Source: Dactylellina haptotyla
Lineage: Eukaryota; Ascomycota; Orbiliomycetes; Orbiliales; Orbiliaceae
Length of the DNA stretch: 64,000 nucleotides
Assembly: GCA_031310005.1 (NCBI GenBank)
Contig: CM062384.1
Location: 3,438,362 to 3,502,361, forward strand
Reading direction: 5' to 3'
Each line of letters starts with the position of its first letter. Within the stretch, counting starts at the first letter, position 1. A program made the translations under genes and the position numbers. The notes beneath the pieces are model-generated. The model did not search any database, was not told the origin of the DNA, and was given only the letters and a program-made list of their open reading frames with translations. Shown one piece after another: positions 45,300 through 60,388 of the stretch.

Positions 45300-48200
45300 T
45301 TGTTGTATTTGATTATACAGTATTAATAAATATTGATAATGCAAAATAAATCAATCTTTTAGCAATAACACTCAATATTATATTAAATATCAATATAAGA
45401 ACCAACTGGAAGTTCTTAAACAACAATATGTGAAAAATAGGATTTGTACTACTACTATTAAACATATCCTTACTATTTTTTATATTATAATTGAAATAAA
45501 TAAATTTAAATTTGCAAAAGATTAAAATAACTATTGGATATAATGAAAGACCCTTCCCATTCTTTTATTTACCTATAAATTAGAATAAAATTTTCATATT
45601 TTTGGATATATATATTTTGAAAAAATAAATTACAATCTTTATAAAACCAAATAAATTATATATTTTAACTACAAAGGATCCCTGAAAATCTATAAAAAAT
45701 ATATTAATAAATAAATGAAAGTTATGGGCAATATAAAATAGATTGAATATAAATATAAAACATAATTTATTAAATGGTAATGTTTCAAGTATTTTAATCA
45801 TTTTATATTTTTAACATATTGGTAAGCTTATAAAGAAGAATATTAAAAAAATAAAATTATTATTACTTTATATTAAATTTACAAATAAAAAAAAACTAAA
45901 TTTATTAAAAATAAATAGTTTTGTAAGATTTATCATATTTTTTTTTTAATATTTAAGAATTTACAATAGTATTGAAGATATTATAAAAAATGTTAAGAAA
46001 ATTTATACCTTTTCAAATATAAAATATAATATTATTTTCAATGCTTATAAGAATTTAAAACCTCCACACATTACAAAAATTATAAACTATAATATCCAAA
46101 TTAAGTTATTTATTATAATAAATTTTCTTATTGTTTTTATTACTAATAAAAATTTTTAATATGTTAGTATCTTAGAGTCTATAAATTTGAATATAAAAAA
46201 AAGTAAGAGTAGGAAGAATAGAAATTAAGATACCCTATTAAAAATCACTTTTATAATTATTTAATTTATAATTAATGATTTAGAATTGTTTTAAAACTTA
46301 GAAAGTATATAGATTATTGTTATTAATAAGAACTATAAAAAAAATTCCAATATACTTAGTACTTAAAAGAATTTATCAAAAGGGAATAGTTGGAATAACA
46401 TTAAAGATAATATTTTAAATATAATGTTCTTTAATTTTATTCACCTTTTAATTATTATTAAAAAAAAAACCTTTTCTTGGATTATAATTTAAATTAGGAT
46501 GGCCTTAGGAAGAAAAGTAATTTAAAAAATTTAGGTTAGATTTTATATATTTAAAATCTATTTAACAAATTAATATTATTATTATTGGCTTATATTTTTA
46601 TATATTAGCTTATTTAAATGAATAATTTTTAAAATTACTATTTAATTATAAAGCATATTAAATTTTTATCTTTATAAAAATTACTAAAAAAATAAATTTT
46701 TAATTTTACAATAAAAATAACTTTTATGGAGTTATTATCTTTGAAGGAAGTTTTTTAGGATAAATTATTTAAGAAGCAACCTTTACTCTCCTTATTTAAA
46801 AACATTAAAAAAAAATTATAATAAATATATTAGATTTTTTTATTATTTTCCTTTTGGTATTTGGAATTAATTGGCTTAAAATTTATAACTCTAAAATCAA
46901 TTAAGTATAAAAAACCATTCATTTTATTTAATATAAATATTATAAAATTATATTTAAAAAAATCACCACTACTTCTTAATATTTATAAAAAGTTTATTTA
47001 AATTTTATTTAACATTTCTTTAATAAAAAAATTAAAAATTATTTTAAAAATAAGTTTAATATTATTAAGTAAATATAGATTAAAATTAAAGAAATTATTA
47101 TTAAAAAAATTAAAAAAATTCCTAAAAAATTTAAAAAATATAAGGCTTTCCAATTTTATAAGAAAGAATATATTTTACCTTTTTATACCAAATTTGATTT
47201 TCTTATTAAATTAAAAGAAAGTAAGTAATTAAAATTATTACCCACATTTTATAATACCTAATTTAAAAACAAAATTATAAAAAAATACATTGATGAAAAT
47301 TTTTGTTTAGGTTTTATATACCCTTCATATTTTCCTGTAGGATACCTTATTTTATTCGTGTTAAAAAAGAATGGATAATTATAAATATATATTGATTTTA
47401 GGATGTTTAATGTTATAATTATTAAGAATTGAGGATTCTTATTTTTGATTAATAAATCCTTCAATTAATTTATTAAAATTATTTGTTTTATTAAATTCAA
47501 TCTTATTAATAGATATTATAATATTTAAATAATTAAAGGTAATAAATAAAAGATTGTCTTTAAATACCACTATAGACTTTTTGAATATTTGGTAATGTTT
47601 ATAAAATTTATGAATATATTTACTATATTTTAAAGATTTATGAATTATATTTTATAAAATTATATTGATAAAATCTGTATAGTCTACCTTAATAACATTT
47701 TAATCTATAGTTAAATGACAAAAGAATATAATTATCATATTTATTTTATTTTTTAAGCCCTTAATAAATATAATATTAAAATTAACATTGTAAAATCTGA
47801 ATTCTCAATTATTAAAATTGAATTTTTAAAAGCCATTATTACCCCAAAAAATATAAAAATAGATTTTAAAAAAGTATAGGCAATCTAAGATTAGTTTAAA
47901 TTCAACAACAAAACTTTAATATAAAAAGTTTAAAAATTTTTAAAATTTTATAATTATTATTAAAAATTTATTAAAAAATATAATAAATTTTTTACTACCC
48001 TTATAGAGTTTATTAAAAAAAATATTAAATTTAAAATAATTTAAGAAAAATAGGAAACTTTTGAAATTCTTAAAAACATTTTTATTTTTATACTTATTCT
48101 TAAAATTTACAATCCTATATTATTTATTAAAATTGAAATAAATACTTTTAACACTATTTTAAAAACATACTTATTACAATTATATCTAGATAATGAATGG

Positions 48201-49880
48201 TATTTAGTTGTATATCTATCTTATAAATTTAATACTATTAAATAATAATACCCCATCTATGATTAAAAACTTATAGCTATTATTAAAGTATGTAAATAAT
48301 AAAAACATTATTTATAAATAATTGACTTATTTATTATCTATTTTGATTATAAAAATTTTATATATTTTTTAATTATTAAAGAACTTAATCAATAATAAGT
48401 CTATTGATGGGAAATACTTTACAAATACAATATAAAAATTATATATTTTAAAAAAAAAAAAAATATTTTTGTAGATGTTATTAATAAAAGATTTGATTTA
48501 AAGAATATTAAATTAAATTAAGGGGCCATTTTAAAACAAGAATAAGATGTGATTATAATTAATAAAATTTTTAACTTTACTTATTATATTATTGAAGACA
48601 GTTTTTTAAAAAAATTTAAGTAAAGTTATTAAAATTATACTATTGTTAAACAAATTTTGGATAATTTTGAAGAAGTACTTGATTACTATAAGATAGTTGA
48701 TAAAATTATTTTCTTTTAAAATTTGTTTTATATTTTTATTAAGAAATTATAATAAAAATTTATTTTATGATATTATAATAATTTTGTTTATAAATATTTA
48801 AAAATTAAACAAATTTAAGAATTTTTGATTAAAAATTATTTTTGGTTTAAGATGTAATAAAATATTAAATAATATATTTGTATTTATAATATATACTACT
48901 ATAATAAGCCAAATAAATATAAGCCTTATAAAAAATTATGTTTATATAATGTACCTAATACATTTTTCCAAATTATAATTTATAATTTTATATAAGGAAT
49001 GCTATATATAAAAAATTTTTTAATTAATTAGATTTATAATAAAATTTTGGTTATTACAAATAAACTTAATAAAATAACTATTTTTAAATTATAAAATTTA
49101 AAATAAAAAACTATAAAATTAAACATAATCTATACTTGAAGAATATTTAATTAATATGGTACTTAATATAAATATATTTATGATAGAGATGTGCTCTTTA
49201 TAAATAAATTTTGGAATTTAAGAATGAGTTAAACTAGAACCAAACTAAATATTACTATTAAAAAACATGTATTAATTGATGGTACATTTGAAAGAATAAT
49301 TTAGATTTTGGAAATATATTTCCAAAATTTCTTAAATTATAAATAAAATAACTAAATTAAATACTTACTTTTAACAAAATTCATTTATAATATTTCTAAA
49401 TATTTAGTGATAGATTTCACCTTATATAAAACTTTTAAAAAATAGATATCTAAATTATCATTATTATTTCTTATATTTAAAAAAATAGTATTTAAGGTAG
49501 ATGAATATATATAAAATATAAAATCTTTTTATGAAAATTTTTAAAAAAATTTTAAATTTACTAATGAGTAAATGGTTTATTATTATAATTTAAAGTATAA
49601 ATAAGCTTCTGTTTTTAAAAAAGGAGATAAAACATATTTGTTTAACCAAAATATTAAGATGATGAGACTTAACAAAAAACTTAATTATCAAAAACTTAAT
49701 ATTTATAAAATTATAAAAAAATTTAACAATATTATCTACAAATTGGAAATACTAGGAAAATTAAGAATACACCATATTTTCCATATCTTTCTATTAAAAT
49801 TTACTCTACTAAGACTAAGAAAAGACCCCAAAAAAATTAAAATCAAAGATGACAATTATAATGAATACAATATTAAATAA
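45300..49880 (+). pseudogene. Pol remnant of element A (RT, RNase H, integrase)
   Basis: In plus frames I see the Ty3/gypsy RT start (YIDENFCLGFIYPSYFPVG, then ILFVLKKNG and IYIDFRMFN, 47282-47430) and FKYHYRLFEYLVM near 47560. The RNase H start IKIEINTFNTIL...VVYLSYKF is at 48118-48240. The integrase block NKPNKYKPYKKL is near 48903, followed by ILVITNKLNKITIF. The integrase C-terminus NYQKLNIYKIIKKFNNIIYKLEILG...LRIHHIFHIFLLK is still open over 49638-49880. The catalytic RT loop itself is mutated. All long open frames on the opposite strand here are shadows. Confidence 0.85.
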
Positions 49881-51090
49881 ATTTTAAATAGATTTAATAA
49901 GAAAGGAGAATACCTTATTAAATAGGATGAATCTTATGGATTAAAAAACAACTTATAGTAATCCAAAGTTAATATTGCCCCTAAACTCATTCAAACTTAT
50001 TTAAAAAAAGAATAAGAAGAACCATCAATACTAATACTATTAGTAAAATAAGGATGTAAATAATTAAAGAAAATATAATACCTAATAAAATTTAGGTATG
50101 GTAAGGTAAAAAATATTTATATATTTCTTCCCTATCATACTTAAGAAATTTAATTTATGGTTATAATATTTTTTAATTAAGAAATTTTTAATTGTTTAAT
50201 AAAAATTAATTAAAGTTAAAATCTTCCACTGGTCTAAAATGATTCACTTATTTTTTTATAACATTTTTTAAATCTAACTTAATTAAAAAATAGTTATGTT
50301 TAATATCCTCTTGATTTAAAATTTCCATTTTATAAGCTAAACTAGCTTTATGCTTTAAAATTATTATATTTATTTTTTTTTTATAATACAATATCTTTAT
50401 TAATATTTGAGCTGCTTCTATCTAAAGATATATAAACTTTAATAGAAGTTTTAAGAATTTCTATTTTATTTTTTTTAATTTTACTTTTTTTTTCTTATAA
50501 ATGGCTGAGATTTGTATTATTATCCAATTATTAATATAAAATTTCAAGGAATCTCAAAAAACAAAATAAACATTTACAAAAGACCACCTTACATTATAAT
50601 AGTTTTTGCTTTGTATAAATAAAGCATTTGCCAGTCTTTATAATTATATATTTTAAATTTTTAAAAATATATCTATTATAAAGGATAGTTGCAATTAACT
50701 TAAATTCCTTGATTTCAGCTAAAAGACTATAACAATAATTACTAGAAGATTGCTTACCAACAGAATTTGATTTATATTAAATTTATTTATTAACTTTGTT
50801 TAAATTTATTTAAAAATGTGTTAATTGTTTAAAATATAAATATTTTTAAAATTAAGTTTGATTTTTTAATTTTAACAAAAATTATATATTTTTATAAAAT
50901 TATTATTTAGATAATCTTTTAAATGGAAGAATAATTAAAAAACAGTTTTATAAAATTCTTATATACAAAAATTTTTTATAGGATTTATTCTTTTTTAAAA
51001 AATCTTATACAATTTGATTAATCATTACCTAATACTAACCTTATATTTTAAATTTTTTTATAAAAAAATTCCCTATAAAAATTTTCTATA

Positions 51091-51104
51091 AAAAAGAGGG
51101 ATAA
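51091..51104 (+). other. Polypurine tract before the 3' LTR of element A
   Basis: AAAAAGAGGGATAA sits immediately 5' of the 3' LTR (start 51105), the position required for plus-strand priming. The equivalent site before element B's 3' LTR has all G changed to A (59617-59630). Confidence 0.7.
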
Positions 51105-51473
51105 TATTATAAATTACTAATTATACATCCAATTATCCTATATTAAATTTTTATATATATTATCCAAAATAAGTGTATAAAATATAAATATATGATATAC
51201 CTATATAATTCATATATAAAAAAAATAACTGTTAGAAATAAAAATATTAGATTTTTGTTTTTTGAAGTGTTTACTTTTTAAAAAAAATTAATTATATAAT
51301 TTTTAAAAAATTTAATAAAAGTTTCCTTATTAAAAATGCTTAACACTTACTTATTAAGTATTGAGTATAATAATACAATCTATTACTTAGTGCTTATTTA
51401 CTAAGCATTAAACATTATAGAAAGTATATAGAAACTTTATATATTTAAAAGACTATCCTTAGGATTGATGATA
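51105..51473 (+). repeat. 3' LTR of element A, left part (369 bp)
   Basis: Aligns to 42580-42948 of the 5' LTR and stops at TGATA, the target duplicated by element B. The remaining 204 bp are at 60185-60388. Confidence 0.88.
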
Positions 51474-52022
51474 TGTCACAGACCACGAGTCTTGACAGTA
51501 TAAATACCTGTACCTTGCTTTGTGTTATATTATTCTGATTTCTATTACTGCATTTTATATTCACAAATATATATTATTTATAATATGTTTATTTATAAAG
51601 TTTACCTACCTATTCTGTACACCATACTACAATATAATATAATTGTTTACTCACTTATCTTTTAACTTAAATAAGTAATACAAAAACTTTAAGAAACTTA
51701 TTTACTTACATGTTTCGTTTATATAAACATATAAAAAAAATAAATTTTTTTAAAGGATATTTTATAACACTCATATATATAAAACTATCGTTAAAACTAA
51801 TAAAGTGTTTTTATCTTTATTAATTAATTTAAATATAATTTAATATTTAATTATTTTTATTTTATTATTATTATACACTTTAGGCAAGTTATTTTTGATA
51901 TTTTATAATTTTATATATACTTTTTACTAAGAAACTTAAATATCCTAAATAAAAAGAAAATTTTATATATTTTAGTATTGTATATTTGTACTGTTACCTT
52001 AGATAACATATAAAGTATAATA
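51474..52022 (+). repeat. 5' LTR of element B (549 bp)
   Basis: Defined by alignment with 59631-60179. The first ~200 bases are spared from RIP (TGTCACAGACCACGAGTC) while the 3' two-thirds are AT-shifted. Confidence 0.88.
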
Positions 52023-52899
52023 TTTTGATTAATTATTTTTTAATTAAAAAAAAATATATATATAATGGTATCTTTTAATTTAAAAAATTTTATAATTTTT
52101 GAAAATAAAACTATAAACAAAAAAAGCAACTGCCTTTATTTATATAATATTTAAATAAATAAATCAAAAACCAAATTTTACAAAATTAATTAAATATTCT
52201 TATACTTTTAAAAATAAAAAAGAGAAGTATCACTTTTATTTTTATTAATTTTTGAAGCTAATCTGCTTAAAAATAAAAATAAAATTTTAATTATTAATGA
52301 TAAAATTTATTTTAACGCTACTATATAAATATAGGAAAAAAAATTATATATATTTAGTAAAACTACTAATAGCCCAACTAAAATTATTATTTTAAATAAC
52401 AATAGATATTTATAAAATTTAAAAATAATTATAAAAATTTTAAAAAAATTTAAAAAAATGGTTATTATAATTTAAATAGTTATTAAAGTCTACAAAGATG
52501 TATAAAACATACCTAATATAATTAAAAGAAAAGTTATACTAATTATTTTAAAATCTAACCAAAAACCAAGTAAAATTTATTTTTGTTTTACATTAAATAA
52601 AAATAAATTTTGTTGTAAATCAGTTTCCAACCTCAAAAACTTAAAAAATTTTAATAAAAATCCCAGTAATAATAATAAAAAATACCCTAATAATTTTAAT
52701 AATTTTTCAATAGATTTTACTAATTTATTTCGATTTTCTACCTACTATAAAAAAGTAAAAGTATTAGATTTTGATAAATTTAACAATTTATTATGTAAAT
52801 TTGATTAATTTATTTAATAAATTGTTATGATTTTTTATTTTTAATATTAATAATTTAGAAATGATAAAAATAAAATTTGTTTTTTTTTTATATTTTTTA

Positions 52900-53500
52900 T
52901 AAAAATTATTTTTTATATTTATAATTTTTACCTTATATAATATAAAGAAAATAAAAAAAATGAAAAATGGAAGGTTAATAACAATTATGTTGTTTAAATC
53001 CTTACTAATTATTTATATTTTATTAAAGAATTTAAATAATTTTATAAATATTAAGATAAGATTAAAGAAGTTTTTCGTATTATTTAAAATTTATAATAAA
53101 TTAAATTTATTAGAGAATATTTTTAGATTATTAATATTTATGTCTTTATAGTTGGATATATAGTAGAATAATTGATTTATTATATTAAAGAAGAATTGAA
53201 ATTTATATAGAAACAGAAAATCATCAAAATAATTATATATAATTTAAAGATTTAATACTACACAATTAAAAATTTAATTATAAAATTTGATAATAATTAT
53301 TTTCAAAAATATAAAGTAAATATTTTATAAGTTTGTAATAATTATAATCAATTTTTTAATTTTTAAGAGAATTGTCTAAATTAATGAAATAATTAATTTG
53401 GATTTTGTAATAATAGTTAAGGAAATCGGTTATTTTATAATTTTAAAAATTATTTTATAATAAATTAAAATTGACTACCCCAAAACCAAAGTAATTTTTC
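52900..53500 (+). pseudogene. Gag remnant of element B
   Basis: A frame over 52960-53151 (MKNGRLITIMLFKSLLIIYI..., LRLLIFMSL-like end) continues past TAG stops into NNQFIILKKN-type sequence. Its place just after the 5' LTR and its length suggest Gag. No intact zinc knuckle is seen. The stretch 53000-53240 keeps G and has lost C. Confidence 0.5.
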
Positions 53501-55899
53501 ACACACCCTTCAAAATAATTATCAAAAATTAAATAATTAATGATAATAAAATAGAAATAATTGGATTTTAAAAAATATTTTTGGACTATCTCCTATAAAA
53601 TTAGGAAAGATTTAAAATTAAAATTAGCAACTAGGAAATTGCCTTTTAAAATCTAATAAATTAATATATTATTAGTATAATAAGAAAAAATATATTAAGT
53701 AAGATTATCCCACCAATCAATATTTAAAAAATATTTAAATAACCAATTAAAAAATATTATAAAAGTAATATATTTATAAAAAATATTAAGAAAATTATAA
53801 CGAATATATTAAAGAATATAAAAGCAATTATCAGTAATTTAAAAAAAAATCTTAGAAAGAACAACAACTCAACATTATATTCTACCAAATTAATAAAAAA
53901 AATATTTTTAATATTAATTTAATTGTTTCTTAAATTTTAACTATGTTAAAAAAAACTCAAACTTTTACTCCACCTATCACCTTACCCAAAATATATATTT
54001 TTTAAAAATTAAAAGCTAAAAATATTTAATAAAAAAATAATATTAAATTTATTATAAAAAAATATTATTTTAAATAAAAAAACTTTCTCCCAAAAAAAAC
54101 TACACATTTATAATTTATTTAAAATTTTTTGAATAACCTATAAAAAAAATATAAAATTTAAAAAAAAATTTATTTACAATAAATTTTAAAAATTACATAT
54201 CAATATAAATTTAAAATTTATTTATAAAAAAATTATAAAACTACTCAATACTCTCTCATTAATTTATTATATAAAAAATTAATTTAAAAAAGATTTATTA
54301 ATTTTTTAATAATTAATAATATTATTCAATCACCAAAAACCAAACCATTTACTAAATAAATTTTTAAAAATTAAATATTAAAATTAATAGAAATTATAAA
54401 AAATGCTACACCTAAATATTAAGAAAATTAATACCTTAAATAATTTACCTTACCTAACATTAGACCTACAGAACATAATTATCTAATATTTTATATAGAT
54501 AATAATAAAAGTTAGCCCCAATTTATAAATCAATATACAAAACTTTATAAAATATATTAATATTAATTATATAAACATTTTAATATAAATTCTATTAAAT
54601 TTATATGTTAAAATTATGCAAACTAAATAATTACTTTTAATTATGAATACACAGAAAAATAATGAAAAAATTTTTATAAATTTTATTAATAAATTATTTA
54701 CCTTGTAATATTATATTATTATAGAATTAAATTAGTTTGTAATTATAAAATATATTGGTTATATATAAAAAATTATAGTATTACCAATATTACATTAAAT
54801 ATTAATATCATAAAAATTAAAAAAAAAAAAAAAAAATGTTAATTTTACAAGTTAAGATTTTTTAATTATTATTCCTATAACAAAAATTTTTACACTTATA
54901 TTAATTACACACAAAAATAGACTAATATTACCCTTATAATGTATTAAAAGAAACTTTTAAAATTATATATTCACAAAAATTATTTAAATTATAAATAATA
55001 ATTTTATTATAAAAAAAATTTAAAATTTTATATTTAAAATTGTTAATAAAATATTTTAGTTATAATAAATATATTGTTTAACTTTTAAAAATAAAAAGAA
55101 ACTAAAAATATTATTGATAATATTGAATTTGACAACATTAAATAATATAATATTTTAAATTAAAAAAGTTTTAAACAATGATGTACACCAAATTGTCCAA
55201 CTCTAACTTTATTAAAAAAGAATTTAATAAAATTTTTAATTAAATTAAAAAACAATATTTTTAAATATTTTATATTATTAATGAAAATTTTATGTAAGTT
55301 TTTATAAATAATAGAGTAAAAATTACATATATTTTAGAAAAATATATTAAAAAATATAATTTTTTTATATAATTTAAGAATATTATATATAATGTTATTA
55401 TTTTTAAAAAAAATTTTTTAAAAATAGTTAAATATAAAATTAATATTATTTTCATTATTAATAAATATTTTGAAAAATAAATTATTAATATTTTTAATTT
55501 TATTAATAATAATTTTATTTTAAAATATAATTAATTAAAAAATTATAATTTAATTATAAACTTTAAAAATAAAATAATTGAATTTATTTGTTATAAATAC
55601 TAATAAAACCTGTGTCAAATCCAATAAGTAATTTATAAATAATTTAAAAAAGTTTATTTATGATTTATGGAATACTTTTTTAATAAAGAAATTTATTATT
55701 ATTTTTATAATAAATTTAATATTTTTAAATAAATATGGTTTAAAGTTAAGGATATTATTAAAACTATTAAAAAAATTATTAAAAATATTTTATTTTTTAA
55801 AATTTTAAAATAAATTTTTAAGTGGATTTAAATTTTTAAAAAAATTAAAAATAAAAATATATTATTATTATTTAATAAATTTATTTATAAAATATTATT

Positions 55900-58600
55900 A
55901 TAAAAAAATATTATTTTTAAATTTTTACTTATTTATATTTATATAAAAAAAAAATTTAAAATATTTAAAAAATATATTAAAAAAAATTTATAAAAAGAAT
56001 ACATCCGCTTTTTAAAATTTTTAACAAAATATTTAATTTTTTTTATTTTTAAAAAAAATGGAAAATTATGAATTTATATCAATTATTGGAGTCTTAATGC
56101 TATTATAATCAAAGATTGTAATAGTCTACTCCAAATTGATAAATTTTTAGATTAGTTAATTGGAGTTATTTGTTTTATTAAACTTAATATCATTATTATT
56201 TACTATAATTTATAAATCGCTTCAAAAAATATTTAAAAAATAATATTTAAATATTACTATAGTTTATTTAAATATTTAATTATGCCTATAGAATTAACCA
56301 ATACTCTAGTATTTTTTTAAACTTTTATAAATTATATACTAAAAAATTACATTAATAAAATATACATTATTTATCTAGACGATATACTAATTTACAGTAA
56401 AAATTTTAAAAAATATTAACAGCATATTATAATTATTTTTGAAATATTAAATAAATATAATTTTAAAATTAAATTAAAAAAAATGGAATTTAAAATTATA
56501 AAATATAAATTCTTTAAAATTATAGTTATAATTTAAAAAATTAAGATGGATTTTAAAAAGTTGATGTTATTTAAAAATAACCTGATTTTAAAATATTAAA
56601 GATATTTAAGCCTTTTTAAAATTATATAATTATTATTAATGATTTATTAAACAATATAATTATATATTTATTATTTTTATAAACTAATAAAAATTAGTAT
56701 ATATTTTGATATGATTCTTAATTAAATATGTGTTTTTAATATTTTTAAAAATCTTTTTTAGTTTTTATTTTAAATTATATAATTTTGATTTATTTATTAA
56801 AATTGAAATAAATGTTTTTAATGTTACATTAAAAGTTTATTTATATTAATTATAATTAATTTAAAAATAGTATTTTATTATTTATCTTTTTATAAATTTG
56901 ATGTAATTAAATTATAAATGTAATTAAATTATAATATTTTATTCATGATAAAGAAATAATGGTTATTATTTAAATTTATAAAATATAAAATATATTTTTA
57001 AATAAAAAATTTTTATAGTATATTTAAATTATAAGAATCTTATTTATTTTTATTTTTAAAAATTTTAATTGATGATAAATTTACTAATAAAAATTTATTA
57101 ATTAATATAATATAAAAATTGTGTATTATAAAAGAAAAAAATTTTAAAGTTAATATTATCAATTAATGATCTAATTTAATAATTGAAATTTAGTTAAATA
57201 AAAAGTTATTTTTAAAAAAATAATATATAATTATTTTAATTAATAAAGTTTTTAATTTTATTTTTATATTTTAGAAAATTAGTTTATAAAAATTTCAAAT
57301 AAAACTATAATAAATATTTAATAGTAAAAATATTATTAAAAGATTTTAATATTTCAAATTATTTTATAGTAAAAAAATTTATTTTTTTAAAATTTTTTAT
57401 ATTTTTATTAAAAATTTTAATAATAATTTATTAAATAATATTATAATATGTTAGTTTATAAATATTTAAAAATTGAATATATTTAGGAATTTTTAATTAA
57501 ATTTTATTTTTAGTTTTAAATACAATAATATATTAAATAATATATTAAAATTTATAATATATATTATTGAAATAAATTTAGTCGATATTTACTTTATGAA
57601 AAATTATAATTTTATGATATATTTTTAGGATTATTCTAAATTATTTTATACAATTTTATATAAAAATACTTTTTAAAAAATCCTTTTATAAATATTATTT
57701 ACAACGAAATTCTAATTATTATTTACAAATTTAATAAAATAATAATTTTAAAACCATAAAATTCCAAATAGTTTATAATAAAATTTAAACAAATTTATAA
57801 TAAATGAATTTTTAATTAATATAGATTATAATATAAATATATTTATAATAAAAATATGTTATTTGTTAGTAAATTTTAAAATTTAGTTAAGAATTAAATT
57901 AATACTAAAATTAATACAAAAAATATGCTTAAATAAATAAAATTATAAAATAAATTATTTAAATCATTGAAATATAATTAAGAAATTTCTTTAATATAGT
58001 ATAAAATAATTAGATTAAATTGTTATTATATTTTAAATTTATTTATAATATATTTAAATATTTATTTATTAAGTATATTTTTATAAAATACTAAAAGATG
58101 GAATTTTATTACAATACTATTTTTATAATATTTAAGAAAATAATCCTAAAAGTAAAAAATATATTAAAAATATGAAAAATTTTTATAATAATTTATAAAA
58201 AATTTTTAGTTTATAATAAAACATATATTATATTATTATAATTAACAATATATGGAAGTATCTTTTAAAAAAGATAAAACATATTTATTTACTAAATATA
58301 TTAAATAGAAAAGATGATAAAATAAAAAACTAGATTATCAAAAATATAAACCTTTTATTATCATTAAAAAATTTAATAATAATATTTTTAAATTTGAAAT
58401 TTTAGAACCTACTTAAATCCATTGATTTTTTTATATTTTATTTTTAGAATTAATTTTTCTAAATCTAAAAAAAGATCTAGAAAATAAAGAACTAGAATAT
58501 AAAGATTATATAAAATATAAATTTAAAAAAATCTTTAACAAATTTAATAAAAATAATAAATATTTAATTAGATAATTACCACCATATAGATTATAAGACG
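55900..58600 (+). pseudogene. Pol remnant of element B (RT, RNase H, integrase)
   Basis: The RT active-site block YLDDILIYSKNF is still readable on the plus strand at about 56366-56405, with FLKKMENYEFISII upstream at 56045. The RNase H start FIKIEINVFNVTLKVY is at about 56790-56840. The integrase C-terminal block KLDYQKYKPFIIIKKFNNNIFKFEIL is at 58325-58405, followed by FFYILFLELIFLNLKKDLENKE. In-frame TAA and TAG codons are frequent. The order RT-RNase H-integrase confirms Ty3/gypsy. Confidence 0.8.
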
Positions 58601-59630
58601 ATGAATAGATCCCCAAACATAATCTACCTTTTATTATTATTTAAACCTACCTCCAGCAAAAGAATACAGCACAATTTATAAAAAAAAGACATAAACAATC
58701 AAAGAAAGTTCAATTTTAAAATTAAAAGTTACCCAAAGCTTCTTAATAAATTCTTATTATTTCCTTTTTAATAAAAATTATATTTAAATCACCTTAAACT
58801 TTAATTTATTTAATAACTTTTTTAATTTCCTCTTATTCCACCAATTATTTTAATAAATTACTTTTATAAATAATTGTTTTTATATATTTTATTTTTAATA
58901 ACTTTAATTTTTTACATTTTTTTATAATTTTTATTTAAATTTTAAACGTTTTCTATTATATTAAAACTTATTTCTTTTCCAATTTTTTTAATTTTTTTTC
59001 CTTATCTTCTACTTAATGATCTAGCTAATCTACTATAAGATAAATTAATAAAAAAAATCAGATATAGAATATTTAGAAAATACTTACGCAAGTTTATTAG
59101 ATAATTATGCTATTTATTTTGGGTGTAAATAAAATAACTTATGTTCCCAAATATAACAAAATAAAAATGATTATTCTAAATATAAAATTTATAGGAAAGA
59201 AAAGCAAGAATACTGAAATTTTTGATCTAATTAATTTAAATAATGCAATGTTAATAAAAAATTTATTTTAATTTTTTTTAATACTTATCTATTAATATTA
59301 TTATTTTTAAAAATATATTGATTACTCATACTTATAAAAATGTTTTATGGTTTAAGTTTTATTTAACTATTTTAATTTAATTACTATATTTTTATACACA
59401 TATGATTATATAAGTATTTATTCTAAAATAAATTTTATATTACAATATAAATTATTATTTTATATAAATTTAATTTTAACATAAAAACTAATAATATATA
59501 AAATTAAATTCTTATATAGGAATGATGATGATATATTATCATTTTATACCAATTATTATTATCTATATAGAATTTTAAACTTTACAAAAAAGTTGCTTAT
59601 ATGGAAGTTTATTTTAAAAAAAAAAAATAA

Positions 59631-60179
59631 TATTACAAACCATAAATTTTGATAATATAAATATTTATACCTTATTTTACACTATACTATTTTAATTTTT
59701 ATTACCACACTTTATATTTACAAATATATATTACTTATAATATATTTATTTATAAAATTCGCCTATTTATTCCATATACTATACTATAATATAATATAAT
59801 TATTTGTTTACTTATCTTTTAACTTAAACAAATAATATAAAAACTTTAAGAAACTCATTTATTTACATATTTTATTTATGTAAGTATACAAAAAGAACAA
59901 ACTCCCTTAAAAAATATTCCACAATATTTATATATATAAAATTATTGTTAAAACTAATAAAATATTTCTATTTTTATTAATTAATTTAAATATAATTTAA
60001 TATCTAATTATTTTTATTTTATTATTATTATACACTCTAGGCAAACTATTTTCGATACCTTATAATCCTATATATATTTTTTATTAAGAAACCTAAGTAT
60101 CCTAGGTAGAAAGAGAATTTTGCATATCTCAATATTACATATTTGTACCATTACCTTGGGTAACGTACGAAGTGTAACA
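59631..60179 (+). repeat. 3' LTR of element B (549 bp)
   Basis: Same length as the 5' copy. Its last ~150 bases are much less mutated (CTAGGTAGAAAGAG, CCTTGGGTAACGTACGAAGTG) than its first part. The 5' LTR shows the opposite pattern. Confidence 0.88.
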
Positions 60180-60184
60180 TGATA

Positions 60185-60388
60185 ACAATTCTTTATTGGT
60201 TAATGTTATTAAATAATATAATTTTTAATTATCTATTACTTATCTTATTATTATATATTTTATATATAATTTTAATTATCTTGCAAATATATACTTCCCT
60301 AAATTAAGATCTAGTAATTAAAATTGAAAGTCCAGTCTTAATAAAGATAGTTCACCTTGGTACTTCCGTACTAGGGAGAAGTGTAACA
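60185..60388 (+). repeat. 3' LTR of element A, right part (204 bp)
   Basis: Continues the LTR broken at 51473: TTTATTGGTTAATGTTATT... matches 42949 onward in the 5' LTR. The last ~60 bases (CACCTTGGTACTTCCGTACTAGGG) keep normal GC. Confidence 0.88.

Larger units (their letters stand above)
51474..60179 (+). mobile_element. Ty3/gypsy LTR retrotransposon B, nested in element A
   Basis: Begins TGTCACAGACC at 51474 and ends GTGTAACA at 60179. TGATA duplicates flank it (51469-51473 and 60180-60184) inside element A's 3' LTR. The two LTRs are 549 bp each and the internal part is 52023-59630. Same plus orientation and Ty3 gene order as A but a different LTR sequence, so it belongs to a separate though related family. 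Being inside A, it inserted later. It is also stop-filled and inactive. Confidence 0.9.
42580..60388 (+). mobile_element. Ty3/gypsy LTR retrotransposon A (interrupted by element B)
   Basis: The element starts TGTTACGG at 42580 and ends GTGTAACA at 60388. TATTT flanks it on both sides (42575-42579 and 60389-60393), a 5-bp target duplication. The 5' LTR is 573 bp. The 3' LTR is 369 + 204 = 573 bp, split by element B. The internal part is 43153-51104. Order on the plus strand is Gag, RT, RNase H, integrase, as in Ty3/gypsy. Every frame carries many TAA and TAG stops, so the element is dead. Its LTR copies differ mainly by C/T and G/A changes, consistent with RIP. Without B its length would be about 9.1 kb. 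Confidence 0.9.

Noticed and set aside
44953-45801. Minus-strand frames of 110 and 73 codons
   Set aside because: Antisense shadows inside element A, open only because RIP on this tract removed G and left few minus-strand stops.
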